From NCBI GenBank assembly GCA_947494305.1, contig CANLUL010000006.1:30001-71173 (forward strand): a stretch of DNA of 41,173 nt, read 5' to 3'. Each line of letters begins with the position of its first letter. The first letter of the stretch is position 1. The DNA is from an uncultured Sphingomonadaceae bacterium (lineage in GTDB: Bacteria; Pseudomonadota; Alphaproteobacteria; Sphingomonadales; Sphingomonadaceae). Below are positions 26,149 through 34,197 of the stretch, piece after piece. Position numbers and translations under genes: made by a program. The notes under the pieces were generated by a model, which worked only from the letters and a program-made list of their open reading frames with translations, had not been told where the DNA came from and ran no database searches.

Positions 26149-26732
26149 TTTCCCATCCTTATTTTTTTGTTCTCGCGGATGAGTTGATTATGCGTTATGA
26201 AAATTAACCAGCTGTAAATTATACATAAAATTTGAACTAATTTGGGTGACGCAATCTGTTTTCGAGTGGAGATAGCTGCGTAGAGCTTCATCACAAACTC
26301 CCAATGTTCAGTTTTTGCTGACTTTGAGCTGCGATCAATCCAGCTTTGCACCTTTTGGTGATTTAGGCCCTCTGGTAGATTGCTTAGAGCATGGCGCAAT
26401 ATTCGAACTGCTCCCAGCCTAGTTCTCTCACATTCGTTCATCAAAACCTGATGTTGTTCATCACCGATCTTAATTCTCGATGTAGTTCCTTGTTGCCTTG
26501 ATGTCCCAAAATCCCTGTATGCGTTAAATACCCATTCTATATGAGCTTGTTCAGCAGTTTTGGATTTACCATTTAGCCAGTTATGGACGATGGATGATGA
26601 TGTAAGTCCTTTGGGACGAGTTGCATTTGTTCCACGAAACAGCTTTTGAACGCCCACGCCGGTGCGAACCTTTTCAGATTGTAAGTGATCTATTATATTG
26701 GCGGTGATGGGAACGCGATTTGTTTTGACCAT
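26088..26732 (-). CDS. Protein with duplicated HTH-like module
   Basis: 214 aa made of two homologous modules of about 60 residues (15-74 and 95-153). They share the pattern LG/VGVxKLFR, then P-K/E-GL, then a helix with VxxWL/I, S-K-S/T-A, and EHWEFVxxxY. The GLxxxxVxxWLNG part looks like an XRE-type HTH. No third copy is present. The last 50 residues are hydrophobic and basic and run through the ribosome site and start of the next gene, so the natural stop may have been lost by a frameshift near 26250. The gene is divergent from the AbiE pair, with a perfect 47-bp palindrome in between. A DNA-binding regulator is likely. Confidence 0.68.
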   Translation of the reverse strand: MVKTNRVPITANIIDHLQSEKVRTGVGVQKLFRGTNATRPKGLTSSSIVHNWLNGKSKTAEQAHIEWVFNAYRDFGTSRQQGTTSRIKIGDEQHQVLMNECERTRLGAVRILRHALSNLPEGLNHQKVQSWIDRSSKSAKTEHWEFVMKLYAAISTRKQIASPKLVQILCIIYSWLIFITHNQLIRENKKIRMGKWQLARSQQSIYGMQELQHI

Positions 26733-26780
26733 TGCCTACAAAATAGCACAAAATTGATAACGTGCAAAAAGCAGTTAAGA

Positions 26781-26827
26781 CAGTACACTGAAATATGTGT
26801 CCTAAGGACACATATTTCAGTGTACTG
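26781..26827. promoter_or_regulatory. Perfect 47-bp palindrome between divergent genes
   Basis: Two 23-nt arms (26781-26803 and 26805-26827) are exact reverse complements around a single A at 26804; the centre reads TGTGTCCTAAGGACACA. It lies 48 bp upstream of the duplicated-HTH gene and 69 bp upstream of the AbiEi-like gene. It could be an operator for two protein dimers, a cruciform, or a terminator-like hairpin, though no T tract follows. Confidence 0.8.
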
Positions 26828-26841
26828 CTTTGAATGGAAAA

Positions 26842-26870
26842 TGTCAAGCTTGATCTGAAGGCGCTTGACA
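26842..26870. promoter_or_regulatory. 8-bp inverted repeat in the AbiE promoter region
   Basis: TGTCAAGC (26842-26849) and GCTTGACA (26863-26870) are exact inverted repeats separated by 13 bp. The right arm includes a TTGACA -35-like hexamer for the AbiE operon. Characterised AbiEi antitoxins repress their operon by binding inverted repeats at the promoter, so this is a candidate site. Confidence 0.5.
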
Positions 26871-26896
26871 TATTATGTAGGCATTAAGGTTAAAGA

Positions 26897-27802
26897 ATGG
26901 AATCCACACGCTTAAAATCGCAGAAATTGCCAAAATTTGCGCAAGCGGTCGCTGCTGAATTGGATATGCAGCCAAAGCCTATATTAACACATGCCGCTCT
27001 GTTTGAAATCATGTGGCTATGTTTTGAAAACGGTGGAAGCCAATTTCTTCGCAGTCCCTATTTCAACAAAAGCAGTTACCGGCGCGCGCGTACCCAGTTG
27101 CGGCGCGCTGGGTATATCAGGCAGGATTCAGATTATTCCGCTTGCTGGCGTGTTATGACCAAGGGCGATGTGCCGGCGGAGGACATTATCTGTTCAATCG
27201 ATCCGCATTGTTATGTGTCGCATATGTCAGCAATGCAAAGATATGGACTGACAAATCGCAGACCGAAAGACCTGCATATGACGCGCCCAACGGACATCAT
27301 GAGGCGCGCATGGTTGAAGGAACATATGCACGAATTTTACGGACCATATTTTTCAGAACATGGTGAGGAAATTGAAAGGGCGCGTGCAGTTATTCATCGC
27401 AGCCGTGTTCGTGGGCGAGCTGTCCATTTCACAGTGACTAAGCATTATGCCGACCATCTTGATATCAAAGGATCACTATCTCGCATAGCAACTGTCGGGC
27501 AGACCTTCCTAGACATGCTCGATGAACCAGATGCCTGCGGCGGCATGGCGCATGTTCTGGATGTTTGGGCAGAGCATGCCAGAACCTATCTTGATGAAAT
27601 TATCTCTCATGTGGATAGAGCAGAACGTCCTATTCTCAAAGTTCGTGCTGGCTATATACTCGATGAAGGCATGGGTATTGAAAATGAAAGAATCGAAGGC
27701 TGGACGCGCTTTGCCCAGCGTGGGTCAAGCCGTGTTCTAGTGGCTGGCAAGCCTTTTGTATCTGACCATTCAGAGAAGTGGATGCTTTCAATCAATGCCT
27801 GA
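26897..27802 (+). CDS. AbiEi-like antitoxin (type IV toxin-antitoxin)
   Basis: 301-aa antitoxin of the AbiEi family. The N-terminal winged-helix-like part (about 30-95) has LTHAALFEIMWLCFENGG and YRRARTQLRRAGYI. The family hallmark follows: SIDPHCYVSHMSAMQRYGLT near residue 105, with the usual HMTRPTD strand. The C-terminal domain carries VGQTFLDMLDEPDACGG. AAGG lies 8 bp before ATG 26897. It overlaps the toxin gene by 8 bp, the usual translational coupling. AbiEi proteins neutralise the nucleotidyltransferase toxin and repress their own operon. Confidence 0.88.
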   Translation: MESTRLKSQKLPKFAQAVAAELDMQPKPILTHAALFEIMWLCFENGGSQFLRSPYFNKSSYRRARTQLRRAGYIRQDSDYSACWRVMTKGDVPAEDIICSIDPHCYVSHMSAMQRYGLTNRRPKDLHMTRPTDIMRRAWLKEHMHEFYGPYFSEHGEEIERARAVIHRSRVRGRAVHFTVTKHYADHLDIKGSLSRIATVGQTFLDMLDEPDACGGMAHVLDVWAEHARTYLDEIISHVDRAERPILKVRAGYILDEGMGIENERIEGWTRFAQRGSSRVLVAGKPFVSDHSEKWMLSINA

Positions 27803-28421
27803 TGAATCTCTTGTTCCCGAAAAAATATCCGTCGAAATCGCCGAGTGGATAGACAAAGCCAAGGCTGACCCCAAGGCCTATTTGGAGCGTCAGGCAACAG
27901 AGGTGTTTCTTACCGCATTAGGTATGACCAAGCCCTATGCGCATGAGTTCTACCTCAAAGGCGGCGTGTTGATGGGCGTCGTCTACGACAGTCCGCGTCA
28001 AACAGGCGACATTGATTTTACTGCCATGAGTGATCCCAACCCCGGGATCGCTGATGAGATTAAGGAAATGATCAATGCGAACCTACCTCGAGCTTCTGCC
28101 GAACTTGGTTATCCTGATCTTATGTGCGCGATACAATCATCGCGCTATTACCCTTCAACAAAGATGTTTCCCAAAGCCAGCGGACCTGCGCTCAAAATTC
28201 ATGCCGGATATGCGAAACGTGATTCACCACAGCAGAAAGGATTCGAAAGGGGTAAAGCTAGCGACATTCTCGAAATCGACATTAGCTTTCGGGAACCCGT
28301 CAACGCCATCCAATTGGTGAGCCTTGGTGACAAAAGCGGTGAGATCCACGCCTATTCGCTTGGTGACTTAATTGCTGAGAAGTTGCGGGCACTTCAGCTT
28401 CTTCAAGTCACGCATCATTAG
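27795..28421 (+). CDS. AbiEii-like nucleotidyltransferase toxin, C-terminally truncated
   Basis: 208 aa of an AbiEii/AbiGii toxin, a DNA-polymerase-beta-like nucleotidyltransferase that blocks growth, in some members by adding nucleotides to tRNA 3' ends. Present are the LKGGVLM motif (residues 54-60), the metal-binding pair Asp72/Asp74 in QTGDIDF, the third acidic motif ILEIDISF near 155, and YSLGDLIAEKLRALQ near 190. The protein ends just after that last motif, whereas typical members run to about 270-300 aa, so the C-terminal helical part is missing. The break near 28395 is where the sequence becomes part of the opposite-strand gene. Activity is doubtful. Confidence 0.82.
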   Translation: MPDESLVPEKISVEIAEWIDKAKADPKAYLERQATEVFLTALGMTKPYAHEFYLKGGVLMGVVYDSPRQTGDIDFTAMSDPNPGIADEIKEMINANLPRASAELGYPDLMCAIQSSRYYPSTKMFPKASGPALKIHAGYAKRDSPQQKGFERGKASDILEIDISFREPVNAIQLVSLGDKSGEIHAYSLGDLIAEKLRALQLLQVTHH

Positions 28422-28670
28422 CCCCCGTCTGGCCGATCTTTTCAGTTCGCGAGAAGGTATGGCTTTGTAAGGTAATTTGACGGGCTTTACCTTTTTTGCG
28501 GCGGTGGGCCGTGCTGCCCGCTTGAAAGCCGGTTTCGTGCTGTTCCTAGTCATTGGTTTGCTCACCGTAGATTTTGCAGCCGACATTGCTTTTCCGCCAG
28601 CCAAGGCCTGGCCGGGAAGTGTCATTCCAGTCACAGTTGCGAATAGGACGATATTGAATATATTGTTCAT
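28368..28670 (-). CDS. Small exported basic protein
   Basis: 100 aa: a signal peptide (NIVLFATVTGMTLPGQALA) followed by a very basic Lys/Arg/Ala/Pro mature region (SKPMTRNSTKPAFKRAARPT, then AAKKVKPVKLP). The AGAGG site 6 bp before ATG 28670 is strong. The mature protein has no Cys and no recognised domain. Its last 15 or so residues are encoded on the strand opposite the end of the truncated AbiEii gene, so its original C-terminus was probably different and both genes were joined at a recombination point near 28395. Confidence 0.55.
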   Translation of the reverse strand: MNNIFNIVLFATVTGMTLPGQALAGGKAMSAAKSTVSKPMTRNSTKPAFKRAARPTAAKKVKPVKLPYKAIPSRELKRSARRGLMMRDLKKLKCPQLLSN

Positions 28671-28863
28671 TCTAACCTCTTCTCTTTATGGGTGAGCTAC
28701 GCTCGCGCTTCACACCCGTGGTATGTTCATATTACCGCCGCGGCCGCGTGCATTGCCCGTGCTGACGCACTGGCCCAAAGATCTAGCTTGAAGGCCTTCA
28801 TGCCCTTCTCATGGGGGGTCCAAAGATTGAAACGTGTGCTATGCTCTCGAATCTGCTCCGACG

Positions 28864-29091
28864 CCTGAACGGCCTGTTCAATGGGTGCCATTAGAGGCGA
28901 TTGGTTTGCGACCTGAGGAATACAGCACGCATTCACTTCGCCGAACCAAGGCTTCTATCATCTAAAAGGCAAATGGAAATCTCAGAGCAATTCAGATCCT
29001 GCTTGGCCACTCCAAGCTAGAGAACACCGTTCGCTATCTCGGCGTCGATATTGAAGATGCACTAACCTTAGCTGAGAAGACGGAATTCTGA
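28864..29091 (+). pseudogene. Tyrosine recombinase, decayed C-terminal fragment
   Basis: One frame reads through the C-terminal end of an integrase: LEAIGLRPEEYSTHSLRRTK with the HxLRR box (His at 28930-28932), then KASII, a TAA stop (28963-28965) where relatives have Tyr, then GNLRAIQILLGHSKLENTVR and YLGVDIEDALTLAEKTEF with the nucleophile Tyr. No N-terminal part is visible upstream. The gene is therefore truncated and carries a nonsense codon. Relatives are small mobile-element recombinases. It lies just beyond the truncated toxin and marks an old element boundary. Confidence 0.78.
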
Positions 29092-29194
29092 CTATCGGTG
29101 GGCACCAGTTGGCGCGTCCACTATAGAGGGTGGAAGCAGCTCTGTACGATCTCTCTGTGCAATAATCGCCAGGAATCTCGAGAACGCACGCACC

Positions 29195-30463
29195 TTATCG
29201 TGCGATTTCACTCGTTGATTGACTCTTGCTAAAAACCAATATTGCAATTGTCAGGGCTGCTAAAACGGCAGACAGCAAAAATGGAATACCGACAAACTGG
29301 ACAGGTGCCGCTGCGCCGGTGAAGTAGGATAGACTGCTATTGTATATCAAAGGAGCCAACAATGCCGCTAAGGCGGTGGCGCTTGAGAAAAAGCCTTGCA
29401 ATTCGCCTTGCGTTTCTTCGCTCAGGCGCCTGGACATCATTCCAATGACACTGGGAACAGCCATCGCCTGTAAGCCAACAAGTACACACAGGGCCAGCGC
29501 AATTTCACTGATGTCTATCATGATGAACCCCGCGCTGGTTAAGATAGCAACCAATATGGCGAAACAGGCAGTTCTTCTTTCGCCCAGCTTTTTCACTAAT
29601 CTTCCCATTAGCAATCCCTGCACGATCACTATGGAGATACCAATGATCGCCAGCGACAAGCCTATTGTGCCGCTGTCCCAGCCATATTTGATCGACGAGA
29701 AGAACAGCCAGGTGGTCTGATAGATTGCAAAGCTCAATTGCCAGAATATCAACACAAAGCACAGACTCAACAGTCCGGGTGTCGATGACAGGCTGGTGAT
29801 TGAACCCAGGGGATTGGCACGTTTGATCTCAAATGGCCGCCTGGATTGTAGATCGAGAGTTTCCGGTATCCGCCACCAGGCGATCAGCAGATTAACGACC
29901 ATGATCGCTGCACCCACCAAAAACGGAATGCGCACCCCGAGGTCGCCAAGCAACCCGCCCAGTGCCGGACCGAATATCAAACCAACACCGAAGGCTGCTC
30001 CCGTCAGGCCAAAACTCTTCGTTCGCGATTCTGCGGGAGTGATATCGGCCATGATTGCATTGGCGGGACCGAAAATCATGCCGAATCCGCCCGCCAACGA
30101 TCGCCCGATGAACAACCAGAAAATTGAAGGTGCAAACCCCATGATGAACAAATCAAGTGCGAAACCTGCAATGCATGCCAGGAAAATGGGGCGCCGGCCG
30201 AAACAATCACTCAAATTGCCCATTAGAGGCCCAAGCAGGAACTGAAAGAATGCATAGGATGCGGCGACATATCCACCTAACAGCGTCGCTTCTGACAGGC
30301 TGACATCTTCTATTGCCAATATCAGCGCTGGCAAGGCTGGCATCATCATACCGAAGCCCACCGCAAACAGGAACACCGAGAACAGAACGGATTTGGCAGT
30401 GTTACTCGATCCGGAACGAACCGTGTCGCCATTTGTCGGTTGACTGGGCGAGATGTCGGTCAA
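29195..30463 (-). CDS. MFS efflux transporter (TetA-like)
   Basis: 422-aa major facilitator with 12 predicted helices. The drug:H+ antiporter motif A appears as GNLSDCFGRRPIF near residue 82. Helix 4 has GRSLAGGFGMIFGPANAIMAD, and motif C-like Gly/Pro spacing follows in GVGLIFGPALGGLLGD. The order and length resemble the TetA/Bcr 12-helix group. It is third in the leftward operon after an FAD monooxygenase and a TetR regulator, with only 6 bp after tetR, so it probably exports or imports the monooxygenase substrate or product. The substrate is not readable from sequence. Confidence 0.9.
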   Translation of the reverse strand: MTDISPSQPTNGDTVRSGSSNTAKSVLFSVFLFAVGFGMMMPALPALILAIEDVSLSEATLLGGYVAASYAFFQFLLGPLMGNLSDCFGRRPIFLACIAGFALDLFIMGFAPSIFWLFIGRSLAGGFGMIFGPANAIMADITPAESRTKSFGLTGAAFGVGLIFGPALGGLLGDLGVRIPFLVGAAIMVVNLLIAWWRIPETLDLQSRRPFEIKRANPLGSITSLSSTPGLLSLCFVLIFWQLSFAIYQTTWLFFSSIKYGWDSGTIGLSLAIIGISIVIVQGLLMGRLVKKLGERRTACFAILVAILTSAGFIMIDISEIALALCVLVGLQAMAVPSVIGMMSRRLSEETQGELQGFFSSATALAALLAPLIYNSSLSYFTGAAAPVQFVGIPFLLSAVLAALTIAILVFSKSQSTSEIAR

Positions 30464-30469
30464 AACGGA

Positions 30470-31099
30470 CTATCCATGTTTCGAAAAAGTGGACTGGATC
30501 AATTCTGCTGCCCGCTCTGGATCAATACCCAGTAACTTCAAGATCGCTACATGTGTTTCCAAGCGGATTTTGGTTTTGTCTCCCTGACGGATGAGCGTCG
30601 CAACGCCGAGCAGGATAACGGTGACGATCTGATCTTCCAGGAGCCGCGTCACTTTTACCGGCACCAATTTCTGCCGTTTGGCCTTGCGTAAGTCGGCTTG
30701 CAGAAACCGGATCGCATCTTGGCTATGCTCTGGAAAATTATGCCATGCGCCGACAAATATCGTGCCCCACTCCGGTTCAGCGACCAGTTTCTGGATAGCT
30801 TTCTCGGTGGACAGGATCATCCGTTCGAGGCCGTTGTTGATGCCCGTGATCGAGATGGCAATATCTTCAACAATTTCCCGAGCGACGGCAGCCACCGCCT
30901 GTTTGATCAGCTCATCAAGTGTGTCGAAGTGGTTGTAGAATGTTCCGTTGGCGAGCCCGGCGGATTGAGCCACCTCTTTGATGGAGAGGTTGTTGAATCC
31001 ATTGACTGCAATTTCGGAAATCGCACTGTCGATCAGGGCCGAACGTGTCCGTTCCCGTTTCTTGCTCTTCAGCGTCTTGTTTCGAAAATAATAACTCAT
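30470..31099 (-). CDS. TetR/AcrR-family regulator
   Basis: 209-aa repressor. The N-terminal HTH (about residues 18-65) includes ALIDSAISEIAVNGFNNLS and SIKEVAQSAGLANGTFYNHF, the TetR signature. The C-terminal part forms a helical ligand pocket with no obvious family. It lies between the FAD monooxygenase and the MFS gene and is 25 bp from the former. The divergent region at 32446-32459 has a TGAGA-TTAG-TCTCA palindrome that may be its operator, which would let it control both the leftward operon and the rightward sulfatase operon. Confidence 0.9.
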   Translation of the reverse strand: MSYYFRNKTLKSKKRERTRSALIDSAISEIAVNGFNNLSIKEVAQSAGLANGTFYNHFDTLDELIKQAVAAVAREIVEDIAISITGINNGLERMILSTEKAIQKLVAEPEWGTIFVGAWHNFPEHSQDAIRFLQADLRKAKRQKLVPVKVTRLLEDQIVTVILLGVATLIRQGDKTKIRLETHVAILKLLGIDPERAAELIQSTFSKHG

Positions 31100-31124
31100 C
31101 GGATCATGCCTTGTTGATGTTCAA

Positions 31125-32357
31125 TCAGGATATCGCCCACAGCGGCCAGACGTATTTGGCACGCTTGCGAACTTCCGAATAGCTACTTCTCGAACTTTTG
31201 GTCTCTTCCACAACATTGCAATTCAGCAATCCGGCGATTTGCACCCTCAGCACATGCCATTTGTTGGTGAACTTGAATTTGTTTGCCGCCCAGGAAACGG
31301 ATCGCGCTTCGTCACGCCAACGGGTATCGAAATGCTTCGCCAATTCCGCCATGTTTTCACCAATGGCCGCTCCATCCGGACAAATGGCAGCAACGCTCTG
31401 GTCCAGCACCATCGCTGATTCCATTGCCGCATTGGCGCCTTGCCCAATGGGTGGGTAAGAGGCGCAGGCGTCACCAATGAATATCACTTTGCCTGCATAG
31501 CATTGTGACGTCATGGTCGAGCGACCGATATTCTGCGATTCACATTTGCTGAACGTTTCAATCGCCTGTTCGGATGCAAGATCCAAAATTCTGGGGCTTT
31601 TCTTCGCCAGAAACGATCGCGCCTCGTCCATATCACGAAACGACTTATTCGAAGAGAAGGGCACCTGGCAGAACCAGATCGGATCGTCTTTGCCATCTGG
31701 GCCATTAATTGCTCCCGCCACACAAGGATAGCGCAGCGTCAGCACGTGAAGTAGCGTCTCGTCCAGCTCGCCCACAGCCTGATCAAGCGCGATCATTTTA
31801 CAATAGTAGGAAGCGTCTCTGTGGGAGAGCGTGAACCCCGTTACATCTTGCTCAGCTTGCTTTCTGATGATCGAACCGCCGCCATCCGCCGCTATGATGA
31901 GGTCGTATATTTCCGTAATCTCCCGCCCTTCGTCCTTGTCCTCACAAGTCAGCGAGCCGGTTTCAAAATCGATGGCGGTGACGGGACAGTTAAACCTGAA
32001 AGATACGGTATCCGCATGTTTTTCAGTGGCTATCTTCATCAGCACCCGCATGATGTCTCCGCGTGAGCCGATCCAGCCGGGTTCGTCCCAAGGATGAATT
32101 CCACCCTTGCCCGCATCAATGCCCTTGAACGGAATGAGCTCGCGGTCGAAATCATCCACAGCATCGATATGGGAAATAGCATTCAGGCCATGACCCGTCA
32201 CATCAATCGCATAGGATCGGTCCGGATTGTAACTTGGCGCCGTTGAAGGATCGTCACTGGCCTCGATCACAACCGTTGCAACACCACGCCGGGCAAAATT
32301 TATGGCGCTCATGATCCCTGCGGGCCCGCATCCAATGATCGCAATTCGGTCTGTCAT
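31125..32357 (-). CDS. FAD-dependent monooxygenase
   Basis: 410-aa flavoprotein of the para-hydroxybenzoate-hydroxylase-like superfamily. It has the N-terminal Rossmann motif IIGCGPAGIMSAINFARRG (residues 7-25), the middle DLIIAADGGGSIIRK near 152 (the DG fingerprint), and the third fingerprint GDACASYPPIGQGANAAMES near 294. Such enzymes hydroxylate or epoxidise aromatic and other lipophilic substrates with NAD(P)H and O2. It is the first gene of the leftward operon and divergent from the sulfatase operon. No signal peptide; cytoplasmic. Substrate unknown. Confidence 0.9.
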   Translation of the reverse strand: MTDRIAIIGCGPAGIMSAINFARRGVATVVIEASDDPSTAPSYNPDRSYAIDVTGHGLNAISHIDAVDDFDRELIPFKGIDAGKGGIHPWDEPGWIGSRGDIMRVLMKIATEKHADTVSFRFNCPVTAIDFETGSLTCEDKDEGREITEIYDLIIAADGGGSIIRKQAEQDVTGFTLSHRDASYYCKMIALDQAVGELDETLLHVLTLRYPCVAGAINGPDGKDDPIWFCQVPFSSNKSFRDMDEARSFLAKKSPRILDLASEQAIETFSKCESQNIGRSTMTSQCYAGKVIFIGDACASYPPIGQGANAAMESAMVLDQSVAAICPDGAAIGENMAELAKHFDTRWRDEARSVSWAANKFKFTNKWHVLRVQIAGLLNCNVVEETKSSRSSYSEVRKRAKYVWPLWAIS

Positions 32358-32445
32358 ATTCCCTGCTTTTCTTCGGACGCAAGTCCGATTCGTTTTCCAG
32401 TTAACGAGACCCTTCTACATCAATATGTGACGGTTGCAATATAAA

Positions 32446-32490
32446 TGAGATTAGTCTCAATATTGACTATCTACATCGATTATGTATATC
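32446..32490. promoter_or_regulatory. Divergent promoter region with TetR-like operator
   Basis: TGAGATTAGTCTCA (32446-32459) is an inverted repeat TGAGA-N4-TCTCA. It is followed rightward by -35 TTGACT (32463-32468) and -10 TATATC (32485-32490), spacer 16 bp, which would drive the sulfatase operon. Because it lies between the operons it could serve both. Candidate site for the TetR at 30470. Confidence 0.5.
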
Positions 32491-32517
32491 AACGCATCTC
32501 ATCGGGAAGGAAAAATC

Positions 32518-34197
32518 ATGAAAAAGATCGTTTCAATATGTGTTCTGGCCAGCCTGCTAGCTGGGTGCGGCTCGAATTCTTCCGAGGAAGCAAATACGAT
32601 CCTCACCGGACAGGTTACCGATTCGAATGGCAGCCCGGTGAACGGTGTGATGGTTCGCATCAAGAATAGTGAAACTGGTCTTTCCGAGACGGTTTATAGT
32701 GACAAAAACGGTGACTATCGTTTGCCCACGAACTTGGCTGGCTCGCTAAACATCAAGACCAGAGCACCTTATTTCAGGGACGTTAGTTCCGACATTACGA
32801 TCGAGAAAGGCGGCGATGCTACCCGTGACTTCAAACTGGAGAAGCTGACAAAGGCAAAGGATATTTCAGACAGTCTACCCGGCGTATTCCATTTTGGGGA
32901 GATCAAGTTCGATGCTGATCCATCTTCGCCCTTTTCCAAGGCGTCCTTTCAGCGGGATTGTGCCGGATGCCACCAGTTTGGCAATGAATTTACACGGCAA
33001 CCCCGGCCAGTGGAATTCTGGTCCCCGACAGTAGCACGCATGCACGGTTATATAGGAAACACCGATCCCAATGCCATCGAGAAACGCGCGAACATGATCG
33101 TTGAGGCCTTCCAGGGAGAGGCGCTTACGATCAAACCAGAGTTCCCGGTTGATGCGGAAATACATAATGCCAAAATCTATGAATATGAGTGGGAAGGAAT
33201 CTTGTTCCCGCATGATGCGGATGTAAGCGTTGATGACGGTCTGGTCTACGCCGTGGATCGGCACGGCTACAAGATGATCGTTACCGATCTGTCCACCGGC
33301 AAGTCGGACTATATCGACCAGCCTCCTTCGGATCGGCCATCGGAGGCAGGCGGCAATGGCTATACGTCTCGCAGTGGGCAGCCCGGGCCACATTCTCTGG
33401 CACTTGGGAAAAATGGTCTTTGGTACACGACCAACGCAACCGATGACACGATCGGGGTCTTTGATGCAAAGACACGCGAGTGGAAAAAGTCATACATATT
33501 GCCCGAACCGGCGCGCTATCCCCACACTGTCCGTATCGATAAAAATAACATGGTCTGGTTCACCCTGGCTGTGTCCGACCAGTTGGGGCGGGTTGATCCC
33601 GCTACCGGAAAGATGGATCTCATAAACCTGCCCAAGGCCAAACCGATCGGGCTTGCTGGAGGGACGTCGCCTTATGGTATCGATGTCAGTCCGATTGACG
33701 GGAAAATCTGGTACGCTCGACTTTACGGTGACAAGATTGGATATGTTAACCCCGAAACGCTGGAAGTCACCGAATATGACTCGCCTGTTCGTGGCCCGCG
33801 CAGATTGCGGTTCGATGCCGACGGAACCATCTGGCTGACCGGTTATACTGAAGGAATGATCGCCCGGATCAAGCCGGATGATATGGATATCAAGGTTTAC
33901 AAGATGCCAGAGTATATGGACGGCTATAGACCGGCACCCTACGCGCTGGCGGTCAATCCGGACACGCAGGAAATCTGGATCAACGAAACCATGACCGACC
34001 GCGTTTATCGCTTTCTGCCCGATGAGGAACGGTTCATCATATACCCAATGCCATTGCGCGGTACCTACACCCGTGACTTTGCGTTTACGAAAGACGGCTG
34101 GGCCTGCACCGCCAACAGCCCGATCATCAATGCGGCGCTGGAGGATGGTATTGCCGGGCTGATCTGTATTGACCCGGACGGAAGCGGTCGAAGCTGA
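32518..34197 (+). CDS. Lipoprotein with heme c motif and streptogramin-lyase-like propeller
   Basis: 559-aa envelope protein. It is a lipoprotein by its lipobox LLAGC (Cys17). Residues about 27-108 form a carboxypeptidase-regulatory-like beta domain (GQVTDSNGSPVNGVMVRIKN). A single heme c motif CAGCH sits at 148-152. From about 210 onward the chain is a six-bladed propeller of the virginiamycin B lyase (Vgb/NHL) type, with repeats such as GLWYTTNATDDTIGVFD, KIWYARLYGDKIGYVNPET and TIWLTGYTEGMIARIKPDD. ATG 32518 follows GGAAGG. Heme plus propeller suggests an electron-transfer or quinoprotein-like oxidoreductase; a Vgb-type lyase is less likely. It overlaps the next gene by 1 bp. Confidence 0.85.
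   Translation: MKKIVSICVLASLLAGCGSNSSEEANTILTGQVTDSNGSPVNGVMVRIKNSETGLSETVYSDKNGDYRLPTNLAGSLNIKTRAPYFRDVSSDITIEKGGDATRDFKLEKLTKAKDISDSLPGVFHFGEIKFDADPSSPFSKASFQRDCAGCHQFGNEFTRQPRPVEFWSPTVARMHGYIGNTDPNAIEKRANMIVEAFQGEALTIKPEFPVDAEIHNAKIYEYEWEGILFPHDADVSVDDGLVYAVDRHGYKMIVTDLSTGKSDYIDQPPSDRPSEAGGNGYTSRSGQPGPHSLALGKNGLWYTTNATDDTIGVFDAKTREWKKSYILPEPARYPHTVRIDKNNMVWFTLAVSDQLGRVDPATGKMDLINLPKAKPIGLAGGTSPYGIDVSPIDGKIWYARLYGDKIGYVNPETLEVTEYDSPVRGPRRLRFDADGTIWLTGYTEGMIARIKPDDMDIKVYKMPEYMDGYRPAPYALAVNPDTQEIWINETMTDRVYRFLPDEERFIIYPMPLRGTYTRDFAFTKDGWACTANSPIINAALEDGIAGLICIDPDGSGRS

Noticed and set aside
28727-28936. 69-codon minus-strand frame
   Set aside because: No ribosome site, and its first third is antisense to the integrase remnant; the Ala-rich end has no family.
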